Origin: Perkinsus olseni
Taxonomy: Eukaryota > Perkinsozoa > Perkinsida > Perkinsidae
Length of the DNA: 64,000 bases
NCBI GenBank assembly: GCA_013115135.1
Contig: JABANP010000209.1
Coordinates: 1 to 64,000 of the forward strand
Reading direction: 5' to 3'
Shown here: positions 51,123 through 62,248 of the stretch, one piece after another
Numbering within the stretch: the stretch's first letter is position 1
Layout: each line of letters opens with the position of its first letter
The notes under the pieces: model-generated
What the model was told of the DNA's origin: nothing
What the model saw: only the letters and a program-made list of their open reading frames with translations
The model's database searches: none
Made by a program: the position numbers and the translations under genes

Positions 51123-53753
51123 GGAGTGGATCTTCAAGAAGAAGCCCACTTTCATTGGATTGTCGACTTGGCAGCGCACTGCAGCCTTCCACCGGAATGG
51201 AAAGCGTTTGCGGAGGAGAGCACGGGTCAAGTGGCGTATTATCATCCGAGGTTGAAGGTGGGAGAATATCTTTAGGTTGACCTGATGTTTTATGTGAATA
51301 TCTTTTCAGCTGCTTCAAAAGATTCATCCGATGTTAGCAAGATTCAAGCATCTCGTGGATAAACAGAGGGAGTTCATCGAAAAAAATGAGAGGTAAATTT
51401 TTCGACTAATTGTGTATTTGAAAAATTATGGCAATCTTAGGATTTCCCGATTTTCAGACCGACCGGGCAGATGGCGGAGGAAAAGATGCTCGGCCAAATT
51501 TCGATTCTACTAGGAGAATCGATGAACCGCGCTCACCGGTAGGTATCGAACCCGTACAGGTTCGAATCCCGACAGGTGTATTTTTCCTGTCAGAGAACTG
51601 CCCCCCGCAACCCCTGAGATCGTGGAGTCGCTTTGCATTCTCCTCAACATCAATTCCGTGGCGGACTATCACTTGGCGGGGGTTGTCAAGCATTCGCTAG
51701 ACGAGTAGGAAGCTTGTTCGGGTCAAAAGATATTCTTTCGGCTGCGCAAAGATACTCTGCAAAGATACAATTCAATTGCTTCGTGCTACCGTTACAGCTA
51801 TAACCGATTTTTGGTAATTTCTAAAGTCACTCCTGGACATTCCTTATTATCAGCATCATTCTGATACCACACCGTCCCCTATTGACTTTTCTCTTCGCGG
51901 TCCAGTCAGAACAGTTCCTCTAGGGAATTGCGCGGGGCTATTTGGGAGTGGACGAAGAGATTCTTGACAGGGAGAAGCTCATAGGAAGCGCAGCTTCATT
52001 GAGACCGTCCATATTTCCATGCGCTGCGCGAGCATGCAGAAGGCAGCTTTCTTCACTGTCATTAACGTCGTTCGAGGCCAACAAAAAAAATTGCTATTTC
52101 TTCTACTGGCTGGGGTGAAAACACGCGCAGAAAAATTTAGTTTTCGCGGTTGAAAGAATTTGCTTTTAATTGTTTCCTCATTTTTCATCAGATTTGTCGA
52201 GCGACAATATGCGCTCACGAGTATGATCGACAGTCCATGCACTCCGGTGGGGTTCGTGAGAACTATCAGACGAGAACAGGTGACGGACCGTCGTCGTGAT
52301 TTGCGAAAGGTGTGGTATTATAAGCAGATTCGCCGGGAAGTGACCGACAAACACGAAGACGTAGTCATCTGTCAAGGTCAGTCCTTCTGATCGAGTAGGT
52401 AATTTCAAAGAATCTTTCAGAATGCGAAGAGCTTGCTGCGGCCCTCAAGTGCGATCCATGCAAAGATTTTTTCTGTCGGGGGTGCTTCGAGAAAACTCAC
52501 GCGACGGGGAACCGAAAGAAGCATCTTACCGTTGGTGGGTGCGGAGGTGTTGAGCGTTTTTCGAACTCGAAAATTCTTCTCGTTGAATGCCGTCATTCGA
52601 CTGAAACCATATCAACAACGGGTCGCACGAACTGTCTTATTGAATCCTGCAAGAAAGCGAATCGCCTTGTTACACTTTCCATGGATCTCGGTGCGAATGA
52701 AGGAGAATTACTCGAAAAAATGGGTAAAACTTGAGATGTGGGATAAGTCGTTATTACTGTGGGTTAAAGCGTAGGTCGTTATATATTATTACTCCCTACG
52801 GTTCTCTCTAGCGAATAATAAAAGAAAAGATTCTTTTGGTTGGATTTCGGATCGATTTTCCGAGCGAATGAAGGAGTATCAAAAAAGATACCCTCATCGG
52901 ACGGGGATCTTGATGAGTTGGTTTGTTCTCAGAACTTGATCAGCAGATATGCGGAGCGTGTCGAAGGAAAGTTGCCGATTCTGTTGTCGCCTCCGGGACA
53001 CCGACAGAACAGTAGGTTGAAGGACGGTCTCGCACGCCTGCACGTGGACAAAAAAATTCTAAATTTTTGAGGATTTTTACAGGTATTTTTGCGACGAGTG
53101 CTACTCCAAGGCAATTAAAGAAACGCCGGATTTGCCAAAATTACCGAAGAAAATAATTAAAGGGTTGAAGTGTTTCGAGTGTGAGCTCAGCGACCGGCAG
53201 CGTGTCGCCCGAGGATCGACCCAAGATACGGTAGGTGTGGTATTGGGTTGCATTGCCGGATGATGCTCTTCTATCGGGATTGTTTTCAGAGCAGGGAGGC
53301 GACGATTATTTGCGAAGAATGCTGGGATTTGTTTTGCCCGGAGGTATCTTTCGAGAATCTGAAATCTTCGCTGTGCGCAGACTGGGTATCTTAGTGTTTT
53401 ATCGAGCTTCATGGCAAGGGTCGGCGAGCTAATCATGTGCAGTTGACCATCGATGATAAGGGAGAGATGTGGCGGGGTGGAGTGAAGGTAAGTCTTCTGG
53501 TGAAGAAGGTCGTGGGTTCGAATCCCAGTGACGGTATTTTCCTGCAGCTCGTCCCAGAGGAAGCTCAACGAGTCCTCGACAAGGCGAGAGAATCTGCAGA
53601 AGGAGGTGCTTGGGTGGCGTTTAAAGATGATCAGTCGAATACGTATTGGTGAGATGCCTCCTGTGGGGTTCGAACCGGGGACCTTTCGCTTACCGCAGGT
53701 ACAACTTCCAAGACAAGTTCACAACAACAGTGAATCCCTATGCTAGTGCATGA
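51123..53753 (+). CDS. WW-domain and B-box zinc-finger protein, multi-exon (5' end not found)
   Basis: Exons with matching phases are 51123-51257, 51310-51392, 51458-51538 and 51594 onward; later ones are 52192-52376, 52421 to about 52,725, about 53,390-53,487, 53548-53648 and 53699-53753 (stop TGA). The first exon has a WW-type segment (SLPPEWKAFAEESTG ... YYHP) preceded by an HFHWIVDLA helix, an arrangement also seen in CEP164-like proteins. A later exon has a B-box-like zinc finger (CDPCKDFFCRGCFEKTH ... KKH), with more CxxC pairs near 53,090-53,180 and 53,300. The last exons encode a second WW-like segment (WVAFKDDQSNTYWYNF). In-frame TAG at 51706-51708 means an intron there is unresolved, or that two genes are present. 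A scaffolding role is inferred only from the domains. Confidence 0.6.
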
Positions 53754-53874
53754 CGGATGTATTCTCAGAATTGTTGAGTTATCTCACTTCTCCCTATAAT
53801 CGTTCTTTCGAAAGTGCGTGAAAAATTCACACATGATTCTCCCTCCAGTATTTTCCGTCCCCTGCCAGTACGAC

Positions 53875-54114
53875 ATGCGACTATTCATCTGCCTGTTCAT
53901 CATCATCTTCACCGTCGCCCTCAGCGTTCCGATAGATCCCGTCGACGGCAGGGATGCCACAGGAGCGCTGCGGCCCAATTCCCTTGCCATCCCCAACCCT
54001 ATACGGGTCGAACGACCGGATGACGGCAACTCGTCCGCAGCGGATGGTAGCTCTAGAGATACTCAAGGGGGCGCGAGAGGTGGTGAGGAGTCGCCCATGA
54101 GCATATCCAGCTGA
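53875..54114 (+). CDS. Small secreted protein (79 aa)
   Basis: The protein begins with a strong signal peptide (MRLFICLFIIIFTVALSVP). The mature part is about 60 residues, rich in Gly, Ser, Asp and Arg, with no cysteine and no recognised domain. The ATG chosen gives the signal peptide; an upstream in-frame start (53818) would bury it. A poly(A)-signal-like AATAAA at about 54,280 follows. Confidence 0.6.
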   Translation: MRLFICLFIIIFTVALSVPIDPVDGRDATGALRPNSLAIPNPIRVERPDDGNSSAADGSSRDTQGGARGGEESPMSISS

Positions 54115-54303
54115 GATGTCGATAGCTGTTGACATTATAGATAACGCAACATGACAACTTGAGCCGAGATGGCTACGTTAGTAACCGACCTCTCCTCTAG
54201 AACCTCTAATGGCAATAGCTGACACCAAGACTACACTATCTTGCACTCTTGCTATTCCTCTGTAATCGATGTATAAGAAATAAAGACGTACTATGGAGAA
54301 AAA

Positions 54304-54338
54304 AGCACGCAAGCACAAAAGACTTGTGCAGGCGTGCT
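54304..54338. other. Interrupted hairpin downstream of secreted gene
   Basis: AGCACGC pairs with GCGTGCT, enclosing GCACAA/TTGTGC around a 5-base loop. It lies just after an AATAAA-like signal, so it may mark the end of the transcript. Confidence 0.5.
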
Positions 54339-54451
54339 GTCCCTAGTGTATCACAGGGAGTATCCATAGAAGTAGAGATAATAGTCAGACGGTAACAGAC
54401 GATAGGTGGTTGAATCTTCTGCTTATGGTAACAAATGCAGCAGTTGCCGAT

Positions 54452-55258
54452 ATGTCCTTACCCTACACTCCATGCGTTCTGGGCGCCTGGTTCTGCGGCA
54501 CGGCCTTCTCCTTTATATTCTCGATGGTGGTTCGGGCTCTTTCTGACACCTCTAGCTACACTATCGCCCTCACGTCCTTCACGGTCGTCGTTGTAGCAAC
54601 TGCAGCTATTGCAGGTCAGTCGAAATCGGAATTTATTCCTTCATGCATTCCCGTCAGGTGTCCTCATAGAAACGCCTTCCGACACTTCAAGGCCCAGTCG
54701 TGCCATCACCAGTATTATCATCGGAACCCTCGTCGCCTCCGCAACTTGCCACATCTCGGTCGCCCTCCTGATGCCAACGATCGCAGTTGGCGTTCCCGAG
54801 GTCGGGCTCTTCGGTGAGTTTCCGCCAGAGGCAAGTTCCTCCCCTTTGACGACTCAATTCTTCAGTTCAGTGTTGTCTCGTTTCCTCTGGAGGGATACTA
54901 TCCTGGGTGAGCATCTTGTGTGGGATTCCTTTCCAACTGCCTTGCGGTCAGGCACTACGACGACGGATCTTCTTCAAAAACCAGGTCCGACGGGGGAGGG
55001 AGCCTCCATAATAAAGACGGACCGTCATGCTTCTTCGTGTAATCTTGAGACTTATGTTTCGTTCGACACCAAAGTCTGGTACAGCTTACAGAGTCTCAAG
55101 ACTGAGATCACGAAAATAAAATCAGTGCAGCTCGAGCGCGTGTTTGCTCACAACACCTCTGCGTTGTTGTCGCGGCGAAGGCACTTCCGACCAACCGAGC
55201 TCGTTTGCCTTCCTCAAGTGCTCGGGGCTCGCCTCTGCGTCGGGGTCACAGGTGTCTG
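54452..55258 (+). CDS. Multi-pass membrane protein (about four segments), 3' part uncertain
   Basis: Exon 1 (54452-54614) and exon 2 (54658-54813) are joined by a 43-base intron (GTCAGT...GTCAG) with agreeing phases. They encode four hydrophobic segments in about 107 residues (AWFCGTAFSFIFSMVV, IALTSFTVVVVATAAIAG, SIIIGTLVASATCHI, VALLMPTIAVGV). Another 5' splice site (GTGAGT) follows at 54814. The downstream exons up to about 55,258 are not resolved. I recognise no family. Confidence 0.5.
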
Positions 55259-55645
55259 AAGGGAGTGATTCCGACTCGAAGCTCCTTTCGTCGCCGATCT
55301 CGCGGACACAAGTGCCACTAATGACTGTTATGTTTACGCGGTCTGTTTATCGAGCAAGTTCGAATCTCGCCTCAGAAGCAGCCTGAGAGACGGGAATGAT
55401 ACCTAAGCGTTCACCCATCCCAACCCGCCCAAAAGGAAGGACTTAGAATTACATCATTGGAGTTTCAACCGATAACGCTCACCACTCCAAGCGGGCGGAC
55501 CGGCATCGGAATGCTTCGCTACTCAACGCAAATTCACGGGTGTACAACAGACAACGTAATCATCACACGTTACCACCACATCGTTATGTTGTCATCATAC
55601 GAATATCATCTTTTCTTTTGCTCTCAAATCTTCGAGGTCGCAATG

Positions 55646-55966
55646 TCACTGCGTTTCTTTCATGCTGCCATAGTCGCTAACAGCGAACAGTGACGGCTGG
55701 GTATAGCGATCGTCGCTCAAAGTATGGAACTGATCGGCACTTTCGGGCTGCAGCTCTTTGTCGATAGAAAATATCCCTTCTGGACCATCATCGTTGTCAA
55801 ACTCTTCGTAAGGTCTTCTCTTCGTGATGGACGGCAAGCAGCGCCCCAGAGAGTCCAACGCGCAGGATATGCCCTTCCACAGCCTCTTCCTCAAACTTGG
55901 TTTACCCGTCCTTCCATACACGGTGCAAATCACGCAGGCGATTAAAAATGCTCGTAGAGGTGGCAT
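55646..55966 (-). CDS. Small secreted protein (106 aa)
   Basis: It begins with a signal peptide (MPPLRAFLIACVICTVYG), then a basic stretch with two cysteines and an acidic C-terminal part. No domain is recognised. Its ATG lies one base after the stop codon of the upstream secreted frame on the same strand. Confidence 0.55.
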   Translation of the reverse strand: MPPLRAFLIACVICTVYGRTGKPSLRKRLWKGISCALDSLGRCLPSITKRRPYEEFDNDDGPEGIFSIDKELQPESADQFHTLSDDRYTQPSLFAVSDYGSMKETQ

Positions 55967-55967
55967 T

Positions 55968-56444
55968 TTAATATCCGAGATAAAGCGGGGGGAATTGGAA
56001 ATCCTCTACCGCGCGAGACGTGGTGAGACCAATAGAGATTCGCCTTGGGCGAGCTGGTCGCCTCGGGCCGAGCCCCGAAGGAGGAAATCGACTTCGAGCG
56101 GGAGCGATGGCCCTCGATTCGCCACTGACGGCTATGTCCCCAGGGTCACCTGCGTGACTGGTTGTTGGAGACGATGTGGTAGTCAAGCCGCCCTCCAACA
56201 CGCGTTGTAGGTCTCCGTGGCCTACGCTACCAGCGACCACGTTGTGAGCTTCATCAGCACTACCACTAATCTGATCAGCACCGGTGTAGGGACGGTTTTT
56301 GTCAGTAGTGGTAGTGTGGTCACAGTTGTTATAGGCTGGCTGAGCCTCGACCTGCGGAGCTCCAGGAACCGTCGAGACCTTCTCCGCAGTGCACATCGAT
56401 AAATAGAGGTAGAGGAAGGCGGAGATAACGAAGGTGCGAATCAT
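55968..56444 (-). CDS. Secreted protein (158 aa)
   Basis: The ATG at 56444 gives a signal peptide (MIRTFVISAFLYLYLSMCTA). The mature part is rich in Thr, Ser, Gly and Pro with an Arg/Pro-rich stretch near residue 125. No domain is recognised. The frame is open further upstream, but only this start yields a signal peptide. Confidence 0.55.
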   Translation of the reverse strand: MIRTFVISAFLYLYLSMCTAEKVSTVPGAPQVEAQPAYNNCDHTTTTDKNRPYTGADQISGSADEAHNVVAGSVGHGDLQRVLEGGLTTTSSPTTSHAGDPGDIAVSGESRAIAPARSRFPPSGLGPRRPARPRRISIGLTTSRAVEDFQFPPLYLGY

Positions 56445-57419
56445 TATCACGATTGACGTGAGGGAAACGGAAAAAACACTGAAAAGATGTACTCGACGCA
56501 TACGTGCAAATGCGAATCTGGAGATAACGCGGGATTGCAAGCATATACGAGAAGCAAAAGGCAGCGAGACAACTAGATACGATCCAACCTCGTACTGTGG
56601 GCCGAGCTCAATGTTCAAACTGATGCAGCGAGAAATAGTTGTATAAGCTCTATCCGATAGAGTGATGCGAGATATCTTGCGCGTCATCGAAACGCTCGCA
56701 GGGTTATGCGTGCACATTTTTTGTGACACTCTTCCGCGTGCGTAAATGAGACTAACTGAAACTTTCATGGCTGGCTCAAATTCCCGATGTGGCGTAAGTG
56801 GCTCCCAGTAGCAGTAACTCCCGGGCCATTCTCTCGTAAGCCTTATGCGATCCTCATTCTCTCCCTTTAGAAGATAGAAGAAAGATGTCGATCACTTGTA
56901 GTTGCGTTGAATACTGCCAGAAGTCTCCATCCAATTCGCGTAGTACAGCCAAACGACGCAATTTAATCATAATGGCTGTCTGCCGGTGATGTTCAATAAG
57001 CCGCGTGCTCCTATTCCCATCACACTCGGCCTTTTATATGTGAAACTACACGACAGTGCGAAGCGGAAAACCTGAGTCATGTGGGAGTTACTCGTAACTA
57101 AGTGTAATCCTTCTCTAGCAGGCCGTGGGAATGGTATGGGTGCTTGGAACCTCGCCATCTGCAACGCTAACCTTTGCAGAGGTGGTGCACATCTTCTCGC
57201 TCTACAAGGGGTTGGATCTATCGGCTGTCCTACAGTCACTCCACGGAGCTTCGTTGTGGCCCATTCCTTATCCAGCATAGCCTCGAATATAAACAGCTTG
57301 AGGTGTCCGAGTTGAGAACCTGCAGCTCGTGAAGCAACAGGCCGATTGAGAACACAACACCCTAGTTTTGCCGTCTGGAATTCAATTTTTTCATTTGTTG
57401 TCTTCTTGTCACCCGCCAC
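56445..57419. other. No firmly supported gene
   Basis: Overlapping frames at 56967-57419 (minus) and 57079-57315 (plus) have no recognised domain. Minus-strand splice-like sites suggest exons of the gene starting at 57521. Confidence 0.35.
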
Positions 57420-57521
57420 TTAGCTTCTCATCGGGGCAAGATGCGTGATATGTCCATATGCTCCTATTATCATAAGGTAAATGGAAAGAAGTGAGAGTTG
57501 AAGAAGCCAGAGGCTGAACAT
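57420..57521 (-). CDS. Possible signal-peptide exon (uncertain)
   Basis: A 33-codon frame encodes a very hydrophobic start (MFSLWLLQLSLLSIYLMIIGAY) fitting a signal peptide. If real it is exon 1 of a minus-strand gene continuing left of 57,420; downstream exons are not established. Confidence 0.3.
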   Translation of the reverse strand: MFSLWLLQLSLLSIYLMIIGAYGHITHLAPMRS

Positions 57522-59862
57522 GGTTATTTCGCAGATCGTACGAACGTAACCATCCCAGTAGCCTCTCGCGGAGGCAATGATAAAAGGTGGCTAATATTTG
57601 AATCAAAGGACTAAAATTCAAGTATGTAACCTAGAATGGAAGAGGTGAGTAAACAGCGTAGTTATCAGGAAAAAAATTGAAATCACAGTTAGCTGAACTG
57701 GGATTTCAATGGCCTCTAGAAATACAAAGAGCTGCTTCGAAATCCAGTAGAGAGGAAAGGATCGCAACATGATCAGATGAACTCCGAGCTCCGTGATAAT
57801 TCCGCGGGTAGAATCTCCTGGAGAACGCTCCACAACTTAATTTATAATTATGATGATTATTAACTATCATTACAAATTAATAATCAGTTCACGATAATTT
57901 TGAGCGGTGGGGATCATGTGGTTTCTGTTCTTGTTTGCACTCGCCTCTTTAGTCTTCTCGAGCTAGTCTGCACTGGCCACCTCAGCTCCGTGCAGTTCAC
58001 TCTGTACCAAAGATGTACCATTTTTTAACAACCTTCACATCGTTCGGCTCGACACTGGCCTTTTACTCGTTCATTGGCTTTCTGGTCGATACGTAGCTCG
58101 AGAATGATTCGACCTGAGAGATCACCGAAATGCGCATGGTAAGCGGGCGATGATCGATCCTCCAGTTATGACCTTCGAGGTGGATGCTATTGCTTCCATC
58201 GCTTGAGGTGTGCAGCACATCAGCGATGCATTTCTCCGCGCGAGGGCTCCTACGGTTTGACGACTGTCGACTGAGTTAACTCAACTTAGTATTCATCGTT
58301 AGCCTTCATTTCTGTTCCCGACTACCAACTCCCCACGAATTCCTCCATCACAGCCAACAAGTTAACTGCGATTATCGCAGTGCGAGATATTCTAACAGTA
58401 TCTTGTTCTCCCTTCTCAACATCCTTCACCGTCTATCCCAACCACTGCTGATGAGAGCCTCGCGTTCTTCTTCGATTTCGGCGTGTCCCATAGTAGTAGA
58501 TATACAAGATCAGTAGATGATTACTTCAACTGTTTTTCCAACTATTCTGTATCAGATGTTTGTGTTGACCCTAGCCAGAGCAGATTCTACTGATGCGTCT
58601 CCCCGTTAAACGGGGCCCGTTTTCCTCTATTCTTCTTTTCTGCTGTCTTTGAAACAGGTTCCAACTGCTGTACACCGAGTTCAGGCCGTCCAGTCGTCCC
58701 CGGAGCAGAGGCAGCAATAGTAACTCAGTTATTCCTCAATGACGCTCGGATAACAGACATTAGACAGCTGTAGCTGCGTTTAGCCAAGCTTTAGTCGTCA
58801 ATGAGCGTATCGGTCGTACGCGTCGAGGAGAGGAACCTTCCTGGCGGGTTGGATTCCCAGTATAAAAGTTCTTGTGGAGGCTGATATTCTTGCGAATTTA
58901 AACTACTGGGGCCGTAAATGAAGAACTGCAACGAGAGCCCGCGCGACTCCTGATACCTGATCTCGCGTATGTGCTGTCCGACATCACGCTCGCGTTGATA
59001 TTGTTATTACGCAAAGCCGCATTTCCGCAAAACTAGTGAGCTACGTTATCCTGATTAAATCACACTGTTTCGTTTCGTACGCGCATGGGAGAATTGTGGG
59101 CTGGCCGGGTTAGTGTTTAGTACGAACTGAGTCGTCGCAGTCGTCTCACTCTCTGATTTCCACAGATGGGTGGCCTCTCGGCCCTAACAGGCTCGAACGA
59201 ATTGACAGCACAAGCACACGGTGCTAGTAGTTACGGCTTAGACATTGTGCCTGAGATTACTCCAATTTCGGGAATAAATTTGTTCAATTTGTGCGGCCGG
59301 TAGAGGTTCGTCAACATTAGTGAATGAGATGGACGTCACCTACAAGGCCAGGGCATCAAACGCTGCCGGTAACAGCAGATATGAAAGGTGCCTTCGATAA
59401 TGTCTCACAGCCCGTCTGGGTGCCCGTCTGACTGCATGTCAATGCTACGAAAGTCCCCAACTGAGCGCATCGGCAAGAGTCTAACTAAGCCGGGACCGGC
59501 GTTGGACTATAAACTCACACACACAACCCGCGAGTTGCGTGGCCTGATCCTGACTCAGGAGTCCTCAGGAGGACTGAGGGGCAAATCCGAAAGGTCTATC
59601 CAAGTTCCTTGGTCCACGAAGGATTATCTCCAGGATGAAGTCGTGAATCTGGAGCGGAGAAGGGGTTCCTGAGAGGTGAGAGGCATTCCTCGGAGGATGA
59701 GAATTGACCTTGATAAGTTATAGGAGAGGAATGGCGAGGATGCTCGCCAACAGGATATACTCCACGGTAAAAGGAAGAAGAGTATCTGATCAAGATTATC
59801 TTGGCGCAAGGGTTGGCTTCTTGGCGGGAAGTTCCGACAGTGTCCACCACAAGCACTAAATT
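57522..59862. other. Long stretch with no supported gene
   Basis: A hydrophobic minus-strand frame (57618-57833) and a short plus-strand frame (59388-59672) are present without further support. No repeat or RNA gene is seen. Confidence 0.5.
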
Positions 59863-60473
59863 GTGAGCGTTTCGATCAAGTTGGTCATTTTTGATAGTGC
59901 CCGTACGAATGTTACTATAGGACTGTTGAGAAGCAATCTTGGATGCCCCAGCAACATTCCTCCCGGCCTGGGAGGACTAGATTTCTCCCTCTCTCAGGAA
60001 GAGGCCGGGAGCCCGGAGCGCCAGAGGTCGTCTGTCTCGCCTTCCTTGAGGACTCGCGAAGTCCGCCGTTCTCTTCGAGAACTTCTCGACGAGAAGAGTG
60101 AGGTGTATATAACTCATCATTCGTCCCAAGAAAACGCCGACTTTGGTCCTCGTTTTTTCAAGAAGCGGTTCGACTTTAAGCCTTCCTGCTTCGGGTCCTC
60201 AATGCATATGACGTGTTAGGTGAGGGAGCCAGTATCCTCATCCGCATGGTGGCCCAGTTCCTCGTCGACATGTTCTAGGCGAGCCTCGGCGACCTCGTGC
60301 CCTTCTTCCTCGCTACAGCTGCCAACGATATGTTGCCCGAATTCTGGTTCTCATTTCTCTGATCCCCAAGAGGACGAGGTTGGTTTGCCGTGCTGCTTCT
60401 GCGGTCCCTGTAACACGCGCCTCTTCTTCTGGGACAACGGCACCAGAATGGCCGATGAGTCGGCTGGCATGTG
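59863..60473 (+). CDS. Possible unknown gene, exon structure unresolved
   Basis: Coding-like stretches include a charged, Ser/Arg-rich segment with LRTREVRRSLRELLDEK (59863-60200), a leucine-rich segment in another frame near 60,180-60,280 (LNAYDVLGEGASILIRMVAQ) and a Cys-rich segment (CCFCGPCN) near 60,395. They lie in different frames, so introns must intervene if this is one gene. No family is recognised. Confidence 0.3.
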
Positions 60474-61757
60474 AGAAACCGAAGCCCATGAGGGCGTTGG
60501 GCTAATTCATCGAACGAATCCTGCTTACTCAGTTAGCAAGGCCAGAGGAAACTGACTTCACTGGGGTAAGGATTCTTCAGTTGTGGATTATGCTCTAATT
60601 ACCCCCAATCTGACTGGGCTAATCATTAGGGGTACAGTGACACCCACTTGAGATTGCGGCTTGCACTGCAAGCCTTGCAGTTGTTGTAGTCTTGATAGTG
60701 CCACTGGTAGTGGCAGTCTTGGTAGTAGTGCTTGCAGTAGTTGTAGTCTTCCGAGCTGAGTATCTTGCTCAAATTCTCCTACTCGTCGGACAGCGAAAAA
60801 CGATACTCTGTTCACTCGAGAGCCGACATTAAGTCATGTGATGAAAAAATCGGTTTAGGCCAGACTTCGGCAAGCTGAGAAAACTGTGGCGTTCAAAAGT
60901 CCTCTACCACGACGAAGGAGACTGCGAATCATGTACACGCAGCTGTACTCGCTCACCGCCGAGCTAAGCTTACTCGGCTCCGAAGCATTGATAAAGACCC
61001 GGCCCTGGAACCAGCTGGTGGCCTGCATCTGGAGGTCGGCGCCGGTGAGGGATTCCCTGAGAATTTGCGTGCCGCGGCCTTCAGTCTGCGGGCTACGGAA
61101 ATAGTGACGTAAGTTCAGTCGTTCCTTTCTTTAGCGGATAGCGGGTGAACGGAACGGAGCTTGGCCCGGAACGTGGTGAGATCATCAAAAATACAGTGAC
61201 TATGGATGGAGCCCGAAGCCTCAACCTCGGATCTGCTGGCGAATTTGAAGCTGAACTGCCGAGACCAGCAGTTGCTACTCTCAGGTATGAATGCTCGGAA
61301 TGATCACTCTCAATCGATTTGGGACGGAGGGAGCAGGGACATGCAGAGCGTTTCGGAGGGAGTCACAGGGAATTTCACGGCGTATGGCACAATACTGTGG
61401 GAGAAGTCGGGGACGAAGCAGAGGAAAGACAGAACAACCGAAGAAGACGAACTCACCCGCAACCACAGGAGTGTTGCAAGTGAATGCGCGCGGAATGACT
61501 TCTTCAATATTTACTCCACTATCAACGCAACTCAGTAGGAATTAGTACAGGAAAAAGAGTATTATTAAATCACTACTATAATCTTTCACTCTGTATACGA
61601 TAATCGAACTCAGCCTAGATTAGTCAATTTAAAGATTCAAGAAAATTGTGATGGAGAAATTAATCGGCACATAGTATTAATACTGCTACGAACTCGTCTA
61701 ATACTTTCAGCGAGCCGACGAGTGCCATGCCCTTCACCCTTCACCTGGAGAGTTCTT
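60474..61757. other. No firmly supported gene; possible Thr-rich coding stretch
   Basis: The minus strand at about 60,640-60,760 can encode a Thr/Ala-rich stretch resembling the Thr-rich repeats at 61,760-62,109; it may be an exon of the same gene. Confidence 0.3.
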
Positions 61758-62109
61758 ACCTTCGCAAGCTAGTTTTCGTCGTTGTGGTTAACGACTTGGT
61801 AGTACTAGTAGTTGAGGACTGGGTAGTAGTGGTCGTGGTAGATTTGGTCGTTGTGGTTGACGACTTGGTAGTGCTAGTAGTTGAGGACTGAGTAGTAGTG
61901 GTCGAGGTCGTGGTGGACTTTGTCGTTGTGGTTGACGACTTGGTAGTGCTAGTAGTTGAGGACTGAGTAGTAGTGGTCGAGGTCGTGGTGGACTTGGTCG
62001 TTGTGGTTGACGACTTGGTAGTACTAGTAGTTGAGGACTGAGTAGTGTGTGTGTGTGTGTAAGCTTTTCCCGTCAACCCAGTCGGGTTTTCTACGGGATT
62101 TGTCGCCAA
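61756..62109 (-). CDS. Thr/Ser-rich repeat protein exon (mucin-like)
   Basis: The minus-strand frame encodes repeats of about 25 residues made of Thr, Ser, Lys and Gln (SSTTSTTKSSTTTTKSTTTS-like), as in heavily O-glycosylated surface proteins. A good 5' splice site (cgaag|GTAAGA, minus strand, near 61,758) follows the repeat, supporting an exon. No signal peptide is seen in the open frame. It could equally be a non-coding minisatellite. Confidence 0.4.
   Translation of the reverse strand: MATNPVENPTGLTGKAYTHTHTTQSSTTSTTKSSTTTTKSTTTSTTTTQSSTTSTTKSSTTTTKSTTTSTTTTQSSTTSTTKSSTTTTKSTTTTTTQSSTTSTTKSLTTTTKTSLRR
61798..62045. repeat. Minisatellite, 66-75 bp unit
   Basis: About three and a half units with few differences, followed by a short (GT)n run at about 62,044-62,059. 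Confidence 0.85.
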
Positions 62110-62248
62110 AAATAAAAAGAAAAGAAAACAAATAGAAAAGAAGGTCGGCTATCTCAGGATATACAGCAGAATGGTACACGGTGGTCGCGAGAGAGAATGG
62201 TAACAGAGCAATTGTAACAGTTAATGGTATATGTATACATACGATTGC

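Noticed and set aside
50791..51327. A 178-codon minus-strand frame opposite the WW exon
   Set aside because: The plus strand in this interval encodes a recognisable WW-type segment with matching splice sites, so the minus frame is a shadow.
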